Assembly: GCA_027257055.1 (NCBI GenBank)
Contig: JAPVLO010000975.1
Location: 186,001-250,000, forward strand
Direction: 5' to 3'
Length of the DNA: 64,000 nt
Source of the DNA: Cephalopachus bancanus
Lineage: Eukaryota; Chordata; Mammalia; Primates; Tarsiidae
A model generated the notes under the pieces. That model did not search any database. It saw nothing but the letters and a program-made list of their open reading frames with translations, and was not told the DNA's origin. Shown here one piece after another: positions 1 through 12,599 of this stretch. Every line of letters starts with the position of its first letter. Position 1 is the stretch's first letter. A program made the translations under genes and the position numbers.

Positions 1-1160
1 AATTTAAAATTTACCAATTTAAAGTCAATGATCTTTCATACATTCACAGAATGGGTCAACCATCATCACACTGTAATATTGGAACATGTTCACCACCCAC
101 ACAAGAAAACTTGGTACTGACTATTACCCCCACCATTCCCTCAATCCTCAGCCTGAGGTAACTGTGTGTCTACTCTGCATCTACAGATTTGCCTTTTGAT
201 ATTTCACATACAAGGACTCACACAATATACAGTCTTTTTTTCTCTTAGGATTCTTTCACTTAGCATAATGTTTTCCAAGTTTATCTCATATTGTAACATG
301 TACATTTCTTTGCATTGCTGAGTAATATTCCATTGTATGAATATACTACATTTTGTTGTTCATTCACTAATTGATCAATATTTGGATTGTTTCCACTTTT
401 TGGCCATTATGAATAGAGACGCTATGAACATTCATTTATGAGTTTTTGTGTAGACATATATTTTCAGTTCTCTTAGACATGTACCTAGGAGTTGAACCAC
501 AGGGTCATATGGTAACCCAATGCATAACCATTTGGAGAACTACCAGACTGTTTTTCCAAATGGCAATGCAGCTGTATATTCCCAGTAGCAATGTGTAAGG
601 GTTCTGATTCCTCTACATCGCCAGTGATACTTATTTACTTTCTATCATATTGGAGATTCCAGTAGATATGACAGGTATCTTATTGTAGTTTTGATTAGTA
701 TTTCCATGTTGGCTAAAGATGTTGAACCTCTATTCTCTGGTTATTGGTCATTTGTATATGTTTTGGAGATAAATATTCATTCTGATTCTTTCCCCATTAT
801 AACATCAGGTTGTTTTTCTTCCAATTATTGAGATATAAGTGTTCTTTTTATGTTCTAAATATAAGTACTCTATCAGATATATGATTTGCAAATGCTTTTT
901 CCCATCCTTTATGTTGGTTTTTTTGCTTAATAGTTTTATTCGATACATAAAAGATTTTTATTTTGATAAAGTCCAATTTATCTATTTTTTCTTTTGTTGC
1001 TTGTGCTTTAGGTTTCATAATTAAGACACTATCACCTAATTAAGATTTTAAAGAGTTACACCTACATCTTCATATGAAAATTTAATATTTTAGATCTTAC
1101 ATTTAGGTCTTTGATCGATTTTAATTTACTTTTTGTGTGGTATGAAGGAAGAGTCTAAAA
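1..1160 (-). mobile_element. Old L1M fragment
   Basis: Reverse-complement L1 ORF2 C-terminal landmarks such as ccattgtatgaatatac and atatatgatttgcaaatgc. Heavily decayed, cut by the window start. Confidence 0.75.
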
Positions 1161-1182
1161 ATGCAAATTAAACCACAAGGAA

Positions 1183-1480
1183 GCCAGGCTCGGTGGCTCA
1201 GCCTGTAATCCCAGCGCTTTGGGAGGCTGAGGTGAGTAGATTGCCTGAGCCCGCGGGTTTGAGACCCACCTGGGCAAGTTGGCGAGACCTTATCTCTACA
1301 GTAAATCAAAAAAATTAGCTGGGCATGGTAGCGCGCACCTGTAGTTCCAGCTACTTGGAAGGCTGAGGCGGAAGGATCGCCGGAGCCCAGCAGGTCGAGG
1401 CTGCGGTGGCCGGGAGCGGCCACTGCACTCCAGTCTGGGCGACAGCGTGAGACTCCAACTCAAATAAAAAAAAAAAAAAG
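1183..1480 (+). mobile_element. Alu, divergent lineage-specific family
   Basis: Dimeric Alu with promoter boxes ggctcagcctg and gggtttgagacc, second monomer gggcatggtagcg, and 3' end gactccaactc plus A tail. Target duplication ccacaagga (1173 and 1486). Confidence 0.9.
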
Positions 1481-2110
1481 AATCCCCACAAGGATTAAAA
1501 ATCCAAATACAAAACATTCAGCTGACAACGCAATTGCTGGAGAGGATGCTGAGGAAACGGAGCTTTCATACACTGCTGGTAGAAATGCAAAATGGTACAG
1601 CCGCTGTGAAAAAGGGCTTGTCAGTTTCGTATAAACATACACTTATCATATGACCTAGCCTTCGAACTCCCAAGTATTTGACCAAGAAAAAGAAAAATGT
1701 GTATTCATACAAAAAAGTGTAGGCAAATTTTTAAAATAACTTATTCTTAATTCCTGAAAATGTAAAACAACCCAACTGGCCTTTGAATACTAAAAACATA
1801 AATGTGCTACTTCCACCCAATGAATTATCACTCAGCATTAAAAAGAATAGGAGGAAATTTACATGTATTGACTGTGTTTCTATGGCATTCTGCAAAAGAC
1901 AAAACTAGAAAGCAGGAGAATAGCTGAGGGGTTGCCAGAAAAGAGAACTGGACAAAATAAAAAGACAAAACAAGGAGATTATTTTTGGTGGTGGAACTAT
2001 TCCGTGTCTTGATTGTGTTGGTAGCTATGCAATTCTATTCATGTACCAAAACTTAGTGACGTATATCCCAAAGATTAGATTGAAATGTATGTACATCTAA
2101 AAAAAGGATT
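1481..2110 (+). mobile_element. Old L1M 3' fragment
   Basis: L1 ORF2 end and 3' UTR in plus orientation (gagaggatgctgaggaaac, ctagaaagcaggagaatagc). It meets the minus-oriented fragment near 1160 head to head. Confidence 0.65.
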
Positions 2111-2319
2111 AAATACATAAAAAACAATTTGCAAATATTTCTGTAAAACAATAAAATTAGAATCAGCTGATAAATAATAAAAGCACTTACAGAGGTGACA
2201 GTTATTCTCCACTTGAAGTCCTAAGCTAGATAAATCAAGTTAGTTTAATTATTCAACATGTACTCAAAAATTGTAACAACACTTTGTGTCCCATAAATAT
2301 ATACAACTATAAATTTTCT

Positions 2320-2607
2320 TTCTTTTTTTTTTTTTGAGTTGGAGTCTCACTCTGTCGCCCAAACTGGAGTGCAGTGGCCACTCTTGGCCACCGCAGCCTC
2401 GACCTGCTGGGCTCCGGCGATCCTTCCGCCTCAGCCTTCCGAGTAGCCGGAACTACAGGCGCGCGCTACCACGCCCGGCTGATTTTTTGATTTATTGTAG
2501 AGATGAGGTCTCGCTGCCCAGGCGGGTCTCGAACCCGCGGGCTCAGGCAATCCACTCACCTCAGCCTCCCAAAGGCGTGGGATTACAGGCTGAGCCACCG
2601 AGCCTGT
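2320..2607 (-). mobile_element. Alu, divergent family
   Basis: Full dimer in reverse orientation beginning with a T run then gagttggagtctcactctg. Confidence 0.9.
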
Positions 2608-2689
2608 TTTAAATTATATATTTTAAATTTTAAAAATTTTCTTTTTAAAAACTGTTGTCTCCCCGTTCCCAGACAGATATTTGCTACTG

Positions 2690-3225
2690 TTATTATTTTA
2701 TTTATTTATTTATTTATAATTATTTATTAATTTTTTATTATGAAGTTGTGGGGTACAGTTAAGGGTTAGGTATACAATTGCATTTCATTCAGGCACCCTG
2801 TTGATATATAAAAAAAAAACCAACTGTTGTCTTCAGCCTCAGCCAGATTTAACGCAATGTGCATTAAATTACCAGCAGCATTCTTTTCAGACCTGGAAAC
2901 GACAATATCGGAATTCATATGGAAACGTAAATGACCATGAATAACCAAAACAATCCTCAGGAAAAAAAAGCGGGTGGTATCATACTCCCAGACTTTAAAC
3001 TTTATTATAAAGCTACAATAATCAAGACAGGTATTGGTACAAGAATAGGCATATAGACCAATGGAACAGGCTAGAGATCCAGAAGCAAAACCTAAATTTC
3101 TCAACCAACTCATCTTCGACAAAGCCTCTGCCACCAAACACTGGGGAGAGAATCTATTCAGTAAATGGTACTGCAAAAACGGGCTGACCACATGCTGAAG
3201 ATTAAAACAAGACTCCTACGTATTG
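2690..3225. mobile_element. L1 with 5' inversion (twin-priming structure)
   Basis: 2700-2815 is L1 3' end on the minus strand (TTTA-rich tail, then gtacagttaagggttaggta, close to the 3' end at 24300). At about 2820-2860 it switches to L1 ORF2 on the plus strand (aaattaccagcagcattctt to ctgaccacatgctgaagatt at 3200). Both parts look equally diverged. This is the usual outcome of twin priming. Confidence 0.65.
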
Positions 3226-3229
3226 GGAG

Positions 3230-5786
3230 TTCTAACTGGCTCTCACTCCCCCTGGTAGTGGATAATTTTTCAATATATAAAAACATAAATAGAGACAAGG
3301 GTGTCTGTAACACACCACTTCTGCACAACAATTATGCTGAATTAAAGTAATGCAATAAAATTATAAAATCCCATTTTATAATTTGAAATCCTGAATGAAC
3401 AAAATTAAGAAAATCTGCCATCTTCTACCATTATTTTCCCCCACTTATGTTAGCAGTAGTTTCAATGTTTGCACTGTAAATAAGTTATCACAATGAACAT
3501 AAACAGCCATAGGGTACTATAGAAAAATAATAGTATTATTATAGGAAAAATGTTGGATGTTGAAAAATGTTATAAAACTTTTTATAGAAAAATACACAGA
3601 AAAATAAAAATGCAGAATATATTCCAATATGTATATAAGAAACCATTCATGAAAACCTATGAGCAATCACTGACAATGCTCTTCTTAATACTAATATAAT
3701 AGTGCTATTAAGACCGACAGCATTAGTTATAATACTGGCACTACTAATATTAGTACTGATAATAATAAGAAGGATTGATGAATGATTACAGACCCGGCAG
3801 ACATGTAGTTCAGACTTTCATATGGAGTTCCACATTTCACGCCCACAACAAATTTGTAAGAACGAACCCCACAATTTTAAAATAAAAATTAAAAGAGAAA
3901 AAAAATTCAAAAGCTCTGAATTGTCATGAGGACTGAGGAAATGTGTAGAATATACATTAGGAAACTACAAAACCACAAAGTATACAAGTGATCATAGTAT
4001 CGCAACAATAGCTCCTACTAAACTTGTTAAATATGACAAAAGTCTCATCTGCAACCTATTTACTATAATGCCAAGAAATAAATTAACCCAGGAATTCTTA
4101 ATGTGAGCTAAACATCTCATTTTCTCATACCCTAAGTTTTCTAATGGTACTGTGTCAGGAAGATCCCATAGCAAAGTCCCTCAGAATCATGCCTCTAGAT
4201 CTCAGTCTCAATAAAATAAAGTCTTGCAGAAAGGAGCTGAGGGTTGCTAAGAGAAACACAGCCCAAAAGTGAAAGTTCTTTTGATATTAGGATTTAAGGC
4301 ATGTAACAGTGAGAGTTTGTGGCCAGATTTTTCACAAATCTATTTCAGAAACCCTGTAAGTTCTCATCCAAATAGCACTAACTGAAAAGTAATGAAGAAG
4401 TACGGCAGTGGCGACGAAAGGTACCATACAAAAATCAGAATACACTGTGTCCACACTAAAAAATCATTCAGCACATATGATGAAAATAAAAAGATAATTA
4501 GAACAGAAAAAATACATGCAATTGCTACATATAACTACATTGCATGCTTTCCAGACATCTATGGAAATGTAGTATGTTCTCCCCAAAGAACAGAAAAGCT
4601 GGACTAACTGGTTAGGTACTTACATCAAGAGATAAATAAGATCTTATCAACCAAAATGCTTAATACATATTTGTGAATTGTTTCATTAAATTCGAATAGG
4701 CCTTTATCATGTAAAAATAAGCATTTTTAACACAGGATTGTTTTCTGTTCGAATGAAGTAATATGTCTAAAATACTTTTGTTAATGAAACAAGTAAAAAA
4801 GATATAAAAATGTTTTTATCATCACCATGTTTACTTGTACACCCTTCAACTCAAATTCATTAACGACACAGAACTGTTCTCTTCAGAAATTACTTACCAT
4901 GTTTTTAGTACCTTAATCTCTTTGAACTGTTGAGGCTCAAGGTGGCTGACAAGGTCCATCATACCAACTAAGAAGAAAAGCTGTGATGCTGTTGATGATT
5001 CAGGGCTTGGACAACATTGAGTGAAGACTGGCATGCGGTGTTAACTTCGCAGAACCCATCCACGTTACGCTCAGAAACGAAAAAATTAGAAGGAAATCAT
5101 TTGCTGTTACGTGTCCTCGGATCTCTGATCTAATAAAATGGTTATTAAACATCCTTTTATTTTTACCAAAGAAGTATCGATCTATTTTGTATTACTACCA
5201 TCACTAGTATTGTTATACAGAGGTGAAAGAGGAGAGGAGTTACACGACATAAGTGCTGATTTACAGGCATGCAATGCCCAGGGGTCCTTGGGGTGGATTA
5301 TCTTCCTTGACTCTCACAACAAACATGTGCCCATGAATGTTTTAACGACTTACTGCCACAGGCTTGTTGTGAGGATTGAAGAGACAGCATTTGCATATAC
5401 TTTTGGAATCCACAGAGCTACAGAGATACTAAGCAATTATAGTATGACTATGCAACATTCCATATCTAAAATAAATGAAGACATACTAATTTACTATTCA
5501 CAACCTACTTCACTGAGAGCATGTATATTTTCTTTTCCATTTCTGTTAGTGATAATTCCCTGGTTCTGCAGTTGAAGATTGGATCTGGAGTAACAGTGGA
5601 GTGAGAATGCAGACTTCTCAAAATTTGCAAACCAACAATTATGATGCAGAATGAGGCTGTATTTACCAAAGCAATGTTTAAAAATAAACTCTCATTCCCC
5701 ACCAAGAAATATGTAAAATATCAGAAATAATAGGCAGTACAAGTTCAGATGAGGGAAAAAAGAACAGGTTAAAAAATATTAGAACC
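3230..5786. other. AT-rich unassigned DNA
   Basis: No gene or clear repeat seen apart from the possible exon at 4898-4967. The 145-codon frame at 5138-5575 (+) has no recognisable domain. Confidence 0.5.
4898..4967 (-). other. Splice-flanked 70-nt segment (possible exon)
   Basis: On the minus strand a strong acceptor (cacagcttttcttcttag) precedes 4967 and a strong donor (catg|gtaagtaatt) follows 4898. One frame is open (GMMDLVSHLEPQQFKEIK). Its entry phase does not match the end of the segment at 6543. Unidentified. Confidence 0.25.
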
Positions 5787-6063
5787 AGCCCAGGCTCGGT
5801 GGCTCAGCCTGTAATCCCGCACCTTTGGGAGGTTGAGGTGAGTGGATTGCCTGAGCCCACAGGTTCGAGACCCGCCTGGGCAGCGAGACCTCATCTCTAC
5901 AATAAATTAAAAAATCAGCCGGGCGTGGTAGCACACGCCTGTAGTTCCAGCTACTCAGAAGGCTGAGGTGGAAGGATCGCCGGAGCCCAGGAGGTCAAGG
6001 CTGCGGTGGCCGGGAGTGGCCATTGCACTCCAGTCTGGGAGACAGAGTGAGACTCCAACTCAA

Positions 6064-6107
<44 letters not shown>

Positions 6108-6110
6108 AGA
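5787..6110 (+). mobile_element. Alu with (AT)n tail
   Basis: Full dimer to 6066. The A tail has become an (AT)n microsatellite of about 40 bp. Confidence 0.9.
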
Positions 6111-8640
6111 ACCATCCAAAACAACAAGCAATACTCATCGAGCAAAGAACAGGGAAATAATTCAACAAAACCAAAAGGAAAAATAAAATTTTCTAAATGT
6201 ATACATATATTTTCAGCCATCTATGCTGTTAATAAGATAATGCTTCTCAAAAACACATATGTACAAAATTCAGCAGATTAAGTAACTGGGGGTTTAGCCA
6301 CAATTACAATGAGAAAGTCTTGCATTGTTCATTTTGCTCAAATTCATTGCCTGTCTATAACTAACACATTTTATATTATTTTAAAATAATTTAGATACAA
6401 TTCTTCTATTTTAAATTTACCAAGGGAAGTCAAAGGTACTATATAGAGTTATACATCAAGAGAAAAATATGGACAGTCTGCTACACAAGATCCTAAATAG
6501 TATTCTTAGCACTTAAAATCAACACAAGTAGTTATGACTTACAAAATCAAAGGGATTCCTAAAATACTGGTAACTAATGTGACTCGATAAATAAGGCAGA
6601 TGACTGCACCACCCCTGATGAGCTGACAGTTCACTCAAACTTCTGATGTGATGGGTCAGTTCTACGAACATAGGTAAATATGGGTGACTTAAAAACTCTG
6701 ATGATGTGGGACATGGATTTATTTCATACTGCAATCAATTACACAGAGAGAGTTGTTATCCTTCTGGAATTATCTGAAAAATAAAGAGAATTTACTCTTT
6801 CAATACCTAAGAAAATGAGACAAGAAAAAAAGTCAAAAATATAAAGTTATCTTCTGTTTTTCAGCAGTAATCATACAGCAAAAGCAATAGCATTTTTTTC
6901 ATAATTTTAAGGGGAAAGGAAGTTAATAGCAGTTAAGAAAGAAATATAAAATAAATTAATATACTTGAATATTGAATGTATTTGCTTAGGTTCTTCATTT
7001 ATAGTGAAACAGCAATACATTAATTATAAAAATTAACACAAATTCATTTCATAAAAAGAACAATCTATCTTATTGTCCTCATTAAGTAGAAAGATAAAGA
7101 AACCAGTCTAATGACTAAGAGGAAGTCTGTCAGAGACAATGCTACGTGTGTCTGAATGAACATAATTCACCCAATCATCCGGGCATTCTTGTGGAAGCTG
7201 CACATGTGCGACCCAGAAACGATTAAAAATTATTTCCCCATTGCAACCTTCTGACTGCCGTTTGTCAAACAGAAACTCCAGTCTCTTTACAAGTCCCTAA
7301 TCCCAACATTATGTTCCAGGAGTATCTTAAATGTACCCTAGTACAAGCACCAAGTTATACATGTTGCTTTCCAGGGCACTTCTACTCCGTTATCTTCATT
7401 CATATGTTCCCTGGCCATTTATAATTCAATCTTCTCCCAATTGTTTATTTATAGCATCCCGTTAGAATAGGCTATGTTATACTACACGAACACTTTATTC
7501 CCCAAATCTCAATAGTCTATAAGAACAAAGGCTGGTTTCTTACACATACTACATGTCCATCATGCATCAGCTAGGAGCTGTGTTACAGAGCCTCTTTATC
7601 CTTACTCCAGGACCCAAGCTGATGAAGCTGCCACAATTTACTAGACAAAACAATGATGGTTGTCATGGCAGATGGAACACAGAATTTTGTGAAGCATGAG
7701 CTGGCTAATAATTCTTCCTCCTAGAAATGATGATGTATGTTACTTTTGCTCACATTTGTATAGTTCAAATGGGCTGGGGAGTATGATCATCCCAAAATAA
7801 AGGGAACTACACACCAGGGAACAATGACAAAGGTCTAATGCAATCTAACCTTCTTGTGAATAAAGACCAGCTCCCTCTCTTCTCCATGTCAAACACTTTA
7901 TCCCCTCTCCAAGGGAGACAACCTTAACTATTCAATGTATTTGCTTAGGTTCAAGCTCAAAGTCAAAAATCGCAAAGCTCATGGTTGATGTTTAGCAGTC
8001 TCTACATCAGAGATCAACATTCCCAATATACAATGGTGAAACTGGTATAAGGTAAACTGCATTGAACACTCTTATTCAGAAAGCAGAAGAATGGGAGGCA
8101 TACAGCAGCCACTAAGCCACAGCAACAATGCAATCTCATGGGACAATACAATCTCATGGGACCCTAGGCTGAGAGACCTGTTCTGGGAATATACAGTGTT
8201 TGCTTTTCCTTTAAGTAGCTTCCTTGTCCATTGCTTACCTATGGCTCTTGTCTCCGCTATCCAGAAGATTCTTCTTTTTCAAGTATACTTCTGGGCCACA
8301 TACGAAGTTGGCATGAGGAAACTGCCTTCCTTGAAAATCTAGCAGTTTTTGTGGACTGCTTCTCATCCAGAAGAGAATGCAGTACCAAACATCATTTTAA
8401 GCCTCAGTCACAAACTAGTATAGGCACTAGTTCCTTTGGCAGTGCATTTTTTTCCCCAAAAACTTAAGTAAGTTTCTTATCGAATGCATTCCAGTCAGCT
8501 CTATGTGCAAGCAGCCAGATCCATACCTCTTTTCTTTACCTACCTACTTCTCTCCCTCTCCTTTTCAACTTAAGTTTGAGTACCTTGAATACATTAGTTT
8601 TCTCTTATAGAGTTTTGGAAAAAAGTAAAACTAAGTTCAA
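6111..8640. other. Unassigned DNA with weak exon-like segments
   Basis: Holds the segment at 6543-6728 and two weaker minus-strand open stretches. One is about 7290-7100 (62 codons, ending in a stop, after an acceptor-like gggattag). The other is 8332-8236 (31 codons before donor gtaagc). No homology recognised. Confidence 0.4.
6543..6728 (-). other. Splice-flanked open segment (possible exon)
   Basis: On the minus strand acceptor gtgtaattgattgcag precedes 6728 and donor gtaagtcata follows 6543. Between them 62 codons are open with phase 0 at both ends (start YEINPCPTSSEF, end YFRNPFDF). I do not recognise the protein. Neighbouring candidates do not join in phase without a missing exon, so it could be a chance frame or a non-coding RNA exon. 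Confidence 0.25.
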
Positions 8641-9425
8641 TACATATCAACAGAAGTAAACCCAAGCACAGAAAAGCAGCCAAGAAAAAAACAAAAAGAA
8701 ATGCTACATAATATTCTAAGAGTTAAATAGATACAAACGAATATTTGGCAATATTTTAAAAAATCACTTCAAATCAAAGCTAAAAAGCTAAGCAAAGAAA
8801 TTAAAAAACAGGAAGAAATGAAAAATGTTTATTGTACTCAGAAAAGACATGGATAGAAAATACAAAGTTATTTTAGAAATAAAGAATAAATTGCAAGATA
8901 TCTAAGTGAGAACAGACTTTAGTAAAATTCATAGGTGGCACTGGAGAATACGAAGGGGAAGGAAAATATTCAATAAAATGAGAATGAGATCAGGAAAATA
9001 AGAAGGAGAGCAGAAAGTAATGAAAATAAAAGACAAATAAAGTAGGAATGACATTCATATTACTACAGTACCTGAAAAAGATAATCAATAGAACAAAACT
9101 ACTACTGAAAAGCATAATCCAAGAAAACTTTCCAGAAATAAATCTCTAAGTCTCCTATATATTGAAAATGTATGATCAACAAGATATAATCTATTTAAAC
9201 CATTATATTTCAAATACAAAGACAAAATCTTCACAGCCACCAGGGCAAAAAGATCAAATAACATGCAAAGGTAAAAATACAGAACTAGTGTCAGGCATTC
9301 AAAAACAATATATAAAGCAAAGCAAAAATGGAGCAATGTTTTTAAAATGTTCAATAAAAGAAAGTATGAACCAAGGATTTCCTATTCAACAAAGCTGCCC
9401 TTCAAGTATCATGACTATTAAAACA
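8640..9425 (+). mobile_element. Old L1M/HAL1 ORF1-like fragment
   Basis: A-rich plus-strand sequence with L1 ORF1-region phrases (ccagaaataaatctctaag, caaagctgcccttcaagtat). No frame survives. Confidence 0.45.
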
Positions 9426-9426
9426 G

Positions 9427-9556
9427 TTTTTAGACTGGACATGGTGGTTCATTCTGCCACTTTGAGAGGTGGATGGGGGAGGATTGCTCGCGGCCAGGAA
9501 TTCAAGACCAACCTGGGCAACACAGCAGGTTATCATCTCTAATAAAAGTAAACGAA
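9427..9556 (+). mobile_element. Alu-monomer relic (FLAM/FRAM type)
   Basis: A single diverged monomer (ggacatggtggttcattctg to caacctgggcaacacagc) with an A-rich end. Confidence 0.6.
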
Positions 9557-9647
9557 AAGTAAAAAATAAATCTTAAAAAATAGTTTTCCATGGAAAGATC
9601 TTAGAGAATTCTGTATCCATGAGCCCTTCCTGAGGAAACTCCTAGAG

Positions 9648-9970
9648 CAGATGTTAGCAAATTACAGCCCATGCATCGCAACCAGTCCTTCCTCTGGTGT
9701 GTACACAATGAAGATTGTTTTTACAGTTTAGATGATTGAAAGAAAATAATAAGAATAACACTATTTCATGACCTGAGAAAATTATATGCAATTCAAATTT
9801 CACTATCTACAAATAAAATATGAAAATGCAGCTATATCAATTTGCTTATAGTCTATGGTGACTTTTCTGACACAAGAGCAGAACTAAGTACTTGGAATGG
9901 AAACTGTAGGGCCAGCAAAACCTAATGTATTTACTATCCGGTCCATTAAAGAAAAGTTTGCCAGCTCCTG
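9648..9970. mobile_element. hAT-type MITE with 8-bp target duplication
   Basis: Ends are CAG-type inverted repeats: cagatgttagcaaatt on the left and, reversed, caggagctggcaaact on the right. Flanking 8-mers tcctagag (9640-9647) and tactagaa (9971-9978) match at 6 of 8 positions. There is no coding content. Resembles ancient mammalian Charlie-related elements; I do not assign a family name. Confidence 0.65.
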
Positions 9971-11746
9971 TACTAGAAGGTAAGCTTCTGCCAACCAAGT
10001 GCTATCTGAAAAACTTCCTAAGTGGTAAAGCAGTTATGAGGTTAAATGGGCAGGTGGGTGGGTGGATGGATGGATAGATGGATGAATGAATGATATAGAT
10101 TTAAAGAATAAAGCAAATCTGGGAGGAATGAAAATGAATGACTAATGTATGAATGTTATATATTTTGTAAAAGTAAAAACAATGCAAGTAATGAACGGAA
10201 GAAGGACGATAGAGTAGACAGTAGGTAGAAGGTCAAAAATGTTAATAAAAACGGAAACGGAAAAATCAGGCATTGATAGACTAAATAATAAAACAAGAGA
10301 CTATAGGCATTTAAAAAGATATCAGTACAAAGACAGCCACTGGAACAAAAATGCAAGCTTCCCTAAATGTCCAAATATATGTGTGTATATAAATTAAAGA
10401 GCAAAGAATACACACATTAGAGAAACATAGCAAATATAATAGATCACTTAATTATAAAAGATTGTGACAAAATTGAGAAAATATAATTTACATAATAAAT
10501 AGAAATGGGCTTAACCTGCTTTTTTTAAAAAAATAATAAAGCTTTTGTATAAAGAGACACATCTCAAACAGTGATTCAAAAAGGCTAAATATAAAGGGAG
10601 GGGGAAAAACATACCAGAAAGTATTAAAGGAAGAATGGAAATAAAAAATTAGAAACAGAAAGAGAGCAGGATATCCTGGTAACAGCAAAATTAAATTCAA
10701 GCCCCAAAGCAAAAAGATTTGACAAAAGAATAATTGCAATGTTAAAGACAACAATGCAGAATAATGCTATAACATTTAAGAATTTTTACTACCAAATAAC
10801 GTTTATGAAGTAAAAACTCCAGAAGAAGCAAGGAGACAGAAACAGAAACACAGAGCGAATAAGAGACATTAATATTCCACTCTCAGTAGAAGACAGAGCA
10901 AATATAAGTTCAGAGAGAAAAGACCTAAACAAAATAATGGATAAGGCAAAATTTATTAACTTATGTCAAACTCTCAACTCTAAGAATAGAGAACATGCTT
11001 TCTTTTAAATTGGCCATGGCACATTCAGAAAAATTTATCATATATTTAGGCATAAGAAAATTAATTTAATAAATACATTTAATTAAATTTGATTAATAAA
11101 TTTCACGAAGAAGAAATATTACAAACTTCTCTAATCATGAAACAGTTAACCTGGAAATTAGCAGTAAAAAGAAAATGTATTCATTTTTATCAGGCAAAGA
11201 AAATTAATATTTGAAATCTTTCCACAGTTAGCCAATATTTAGGAAAAAAATCTCAGGCACCTACCATGTGCCAGTCACAGGATTTGAGTGATGATCAGAC
11301 TCGGTCCTCGCCCTCAGGATCAGTAAGTCTGGCAGAAGGAAGAGAAATATAAATAGACAGTGACAATATAAGGAGGTTTGCAGTGGGAGGTGTTAGTTAC
11401 ACAGGGTGAAGCTGTAGCTTCTTGCTCTTCTCTATTCCATGGTACTATGTACAATCTCCATATTAACAGAAATCTCCATGGTGATCTCCCCACTTTTAGG
11501 AAACAGACACCTATGTCTAGCAGAAAAGGGCAATGATGTGTACTTTTAATAACTCTCAAGTGATTCAGAAAGATAAAGAGCAAATGATGAAGCAAATGAA
11601 GTAGAATGCAAAATACCAAAGTGAATCTGGGTAAAGGGAACGTGGTTTTCCCTCTTCTTTATCTTGCAACTTTTTGTAATTTTGAAATAGCATCTGAAGA
11701 GAAGAAAATTTTCTTTAAGAAATAGTCTCTATAGAAAAACATTTCT
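9971..11746. other. AT-rich unassigned DNA
   Basis: A-rich on the plus strand, probably decayed LINE. A MIR-like caggcacctaccatgtgcc lies near 11260. No gene seen. Confidence 0.4.
10048..10093 (+). repeat. (GGTG/GGAT/GAAT)n simple repeat
   Basis: Tetranucleotide run drifting from ggtg to ggat to gaat. Confidence 0.9.
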
Positions 11747-12050
11747 GGCCAGGCGCCACTGCCTAACCCTGTCATCCCAGCAGTTTTGGGAAGATGGCTT
11801 GAGCTCAGGAGTTTGAGACCCATCTGGGCAGCATAGCGAAAGCTGTCTCTACAAAAAGTCATAGAATTAGCCAGGAGTGGTGGTAATATGCCTGTAGTTC
11901 CAGCTACTCAGGAGGCTGAGGTGGGAGAATCACTTGAGCCCAGGAACTGGAGGTTGCAGGGAGCTGTGATCGTGCCCCTGCACTCCAGCCTGGGGTACAG
12001 AGACACCCCCACACACTAAATGAATGAATGAATGAATGAGTGAATGAATA
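11747..12050 (+). mobile_element. Old AluJ-like element
   Basis: Dimeric Alu of the ancestral type (cactccagcctggggtacag, gaggctgaggtgggagaatc) without the features of the lineage-specific family. The tail is (TGAA)n. It predates the young family. Confidence 0.8.
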
Positions 12051-12599
12051 CATAAATAAGAAAGAAAAGGCAAACATTTCATTCTTAAAAATTAATATAA
12101 TTGATATTCAAGAGAAGAATATCTCAAGACCTCTAGTTTTTCAGTTGACCTTTATATGGTTCAATCTACTTGAACCTTTACTAGTTATGTTTTACTTGTC
12201 CTTGCAACATTACAGACGTTGTTAAAATACCTATTTTTAGACCTTTTCTATATATATTAAAGTTATTCCTTTCCTTTCAAATTCTCCACTTTCTAGGGGA
12301 TTGAAATGTATTATTTAGCCTTCAATAACATGAATACGAAATTTAAAACAGGTATGTCAATGCAATCTTTGAAATTGGGAAATGACCTGGCTTCACGATT
12401 CCATCAGTAAAACCCAAGTCCAGAAGAGCGCAATTTTGAGGAGGGAGGAGAGGCGTGTAGAGTACAGAAATTAAAACGAAACTGAACGTGGTTTAGGGGA
12501 AAGCAAGTGCGACACCGTAGAGTGGTAGAGCTGTTTTGGAGAACAAGTAGGAAGAGTTCAGGCTGCAACAAGAAAAGAAGAAAAAGACAAAAGGAACGG

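Noticed and set aside
2334..2730. Open frames beginning with SWSLTLSPRLECSGRS-type sequence, here and at 13757, 20491, 26567, 42894 and 60254
   Set aside because: They are antisense readings of Alu elements, identical in style at every Alu.
5138..5575. 145-codon open frame
   Set aside because: No domain, no codon or neighbour support, lies in AT-rich non-repetitive DNA; a chance frame.
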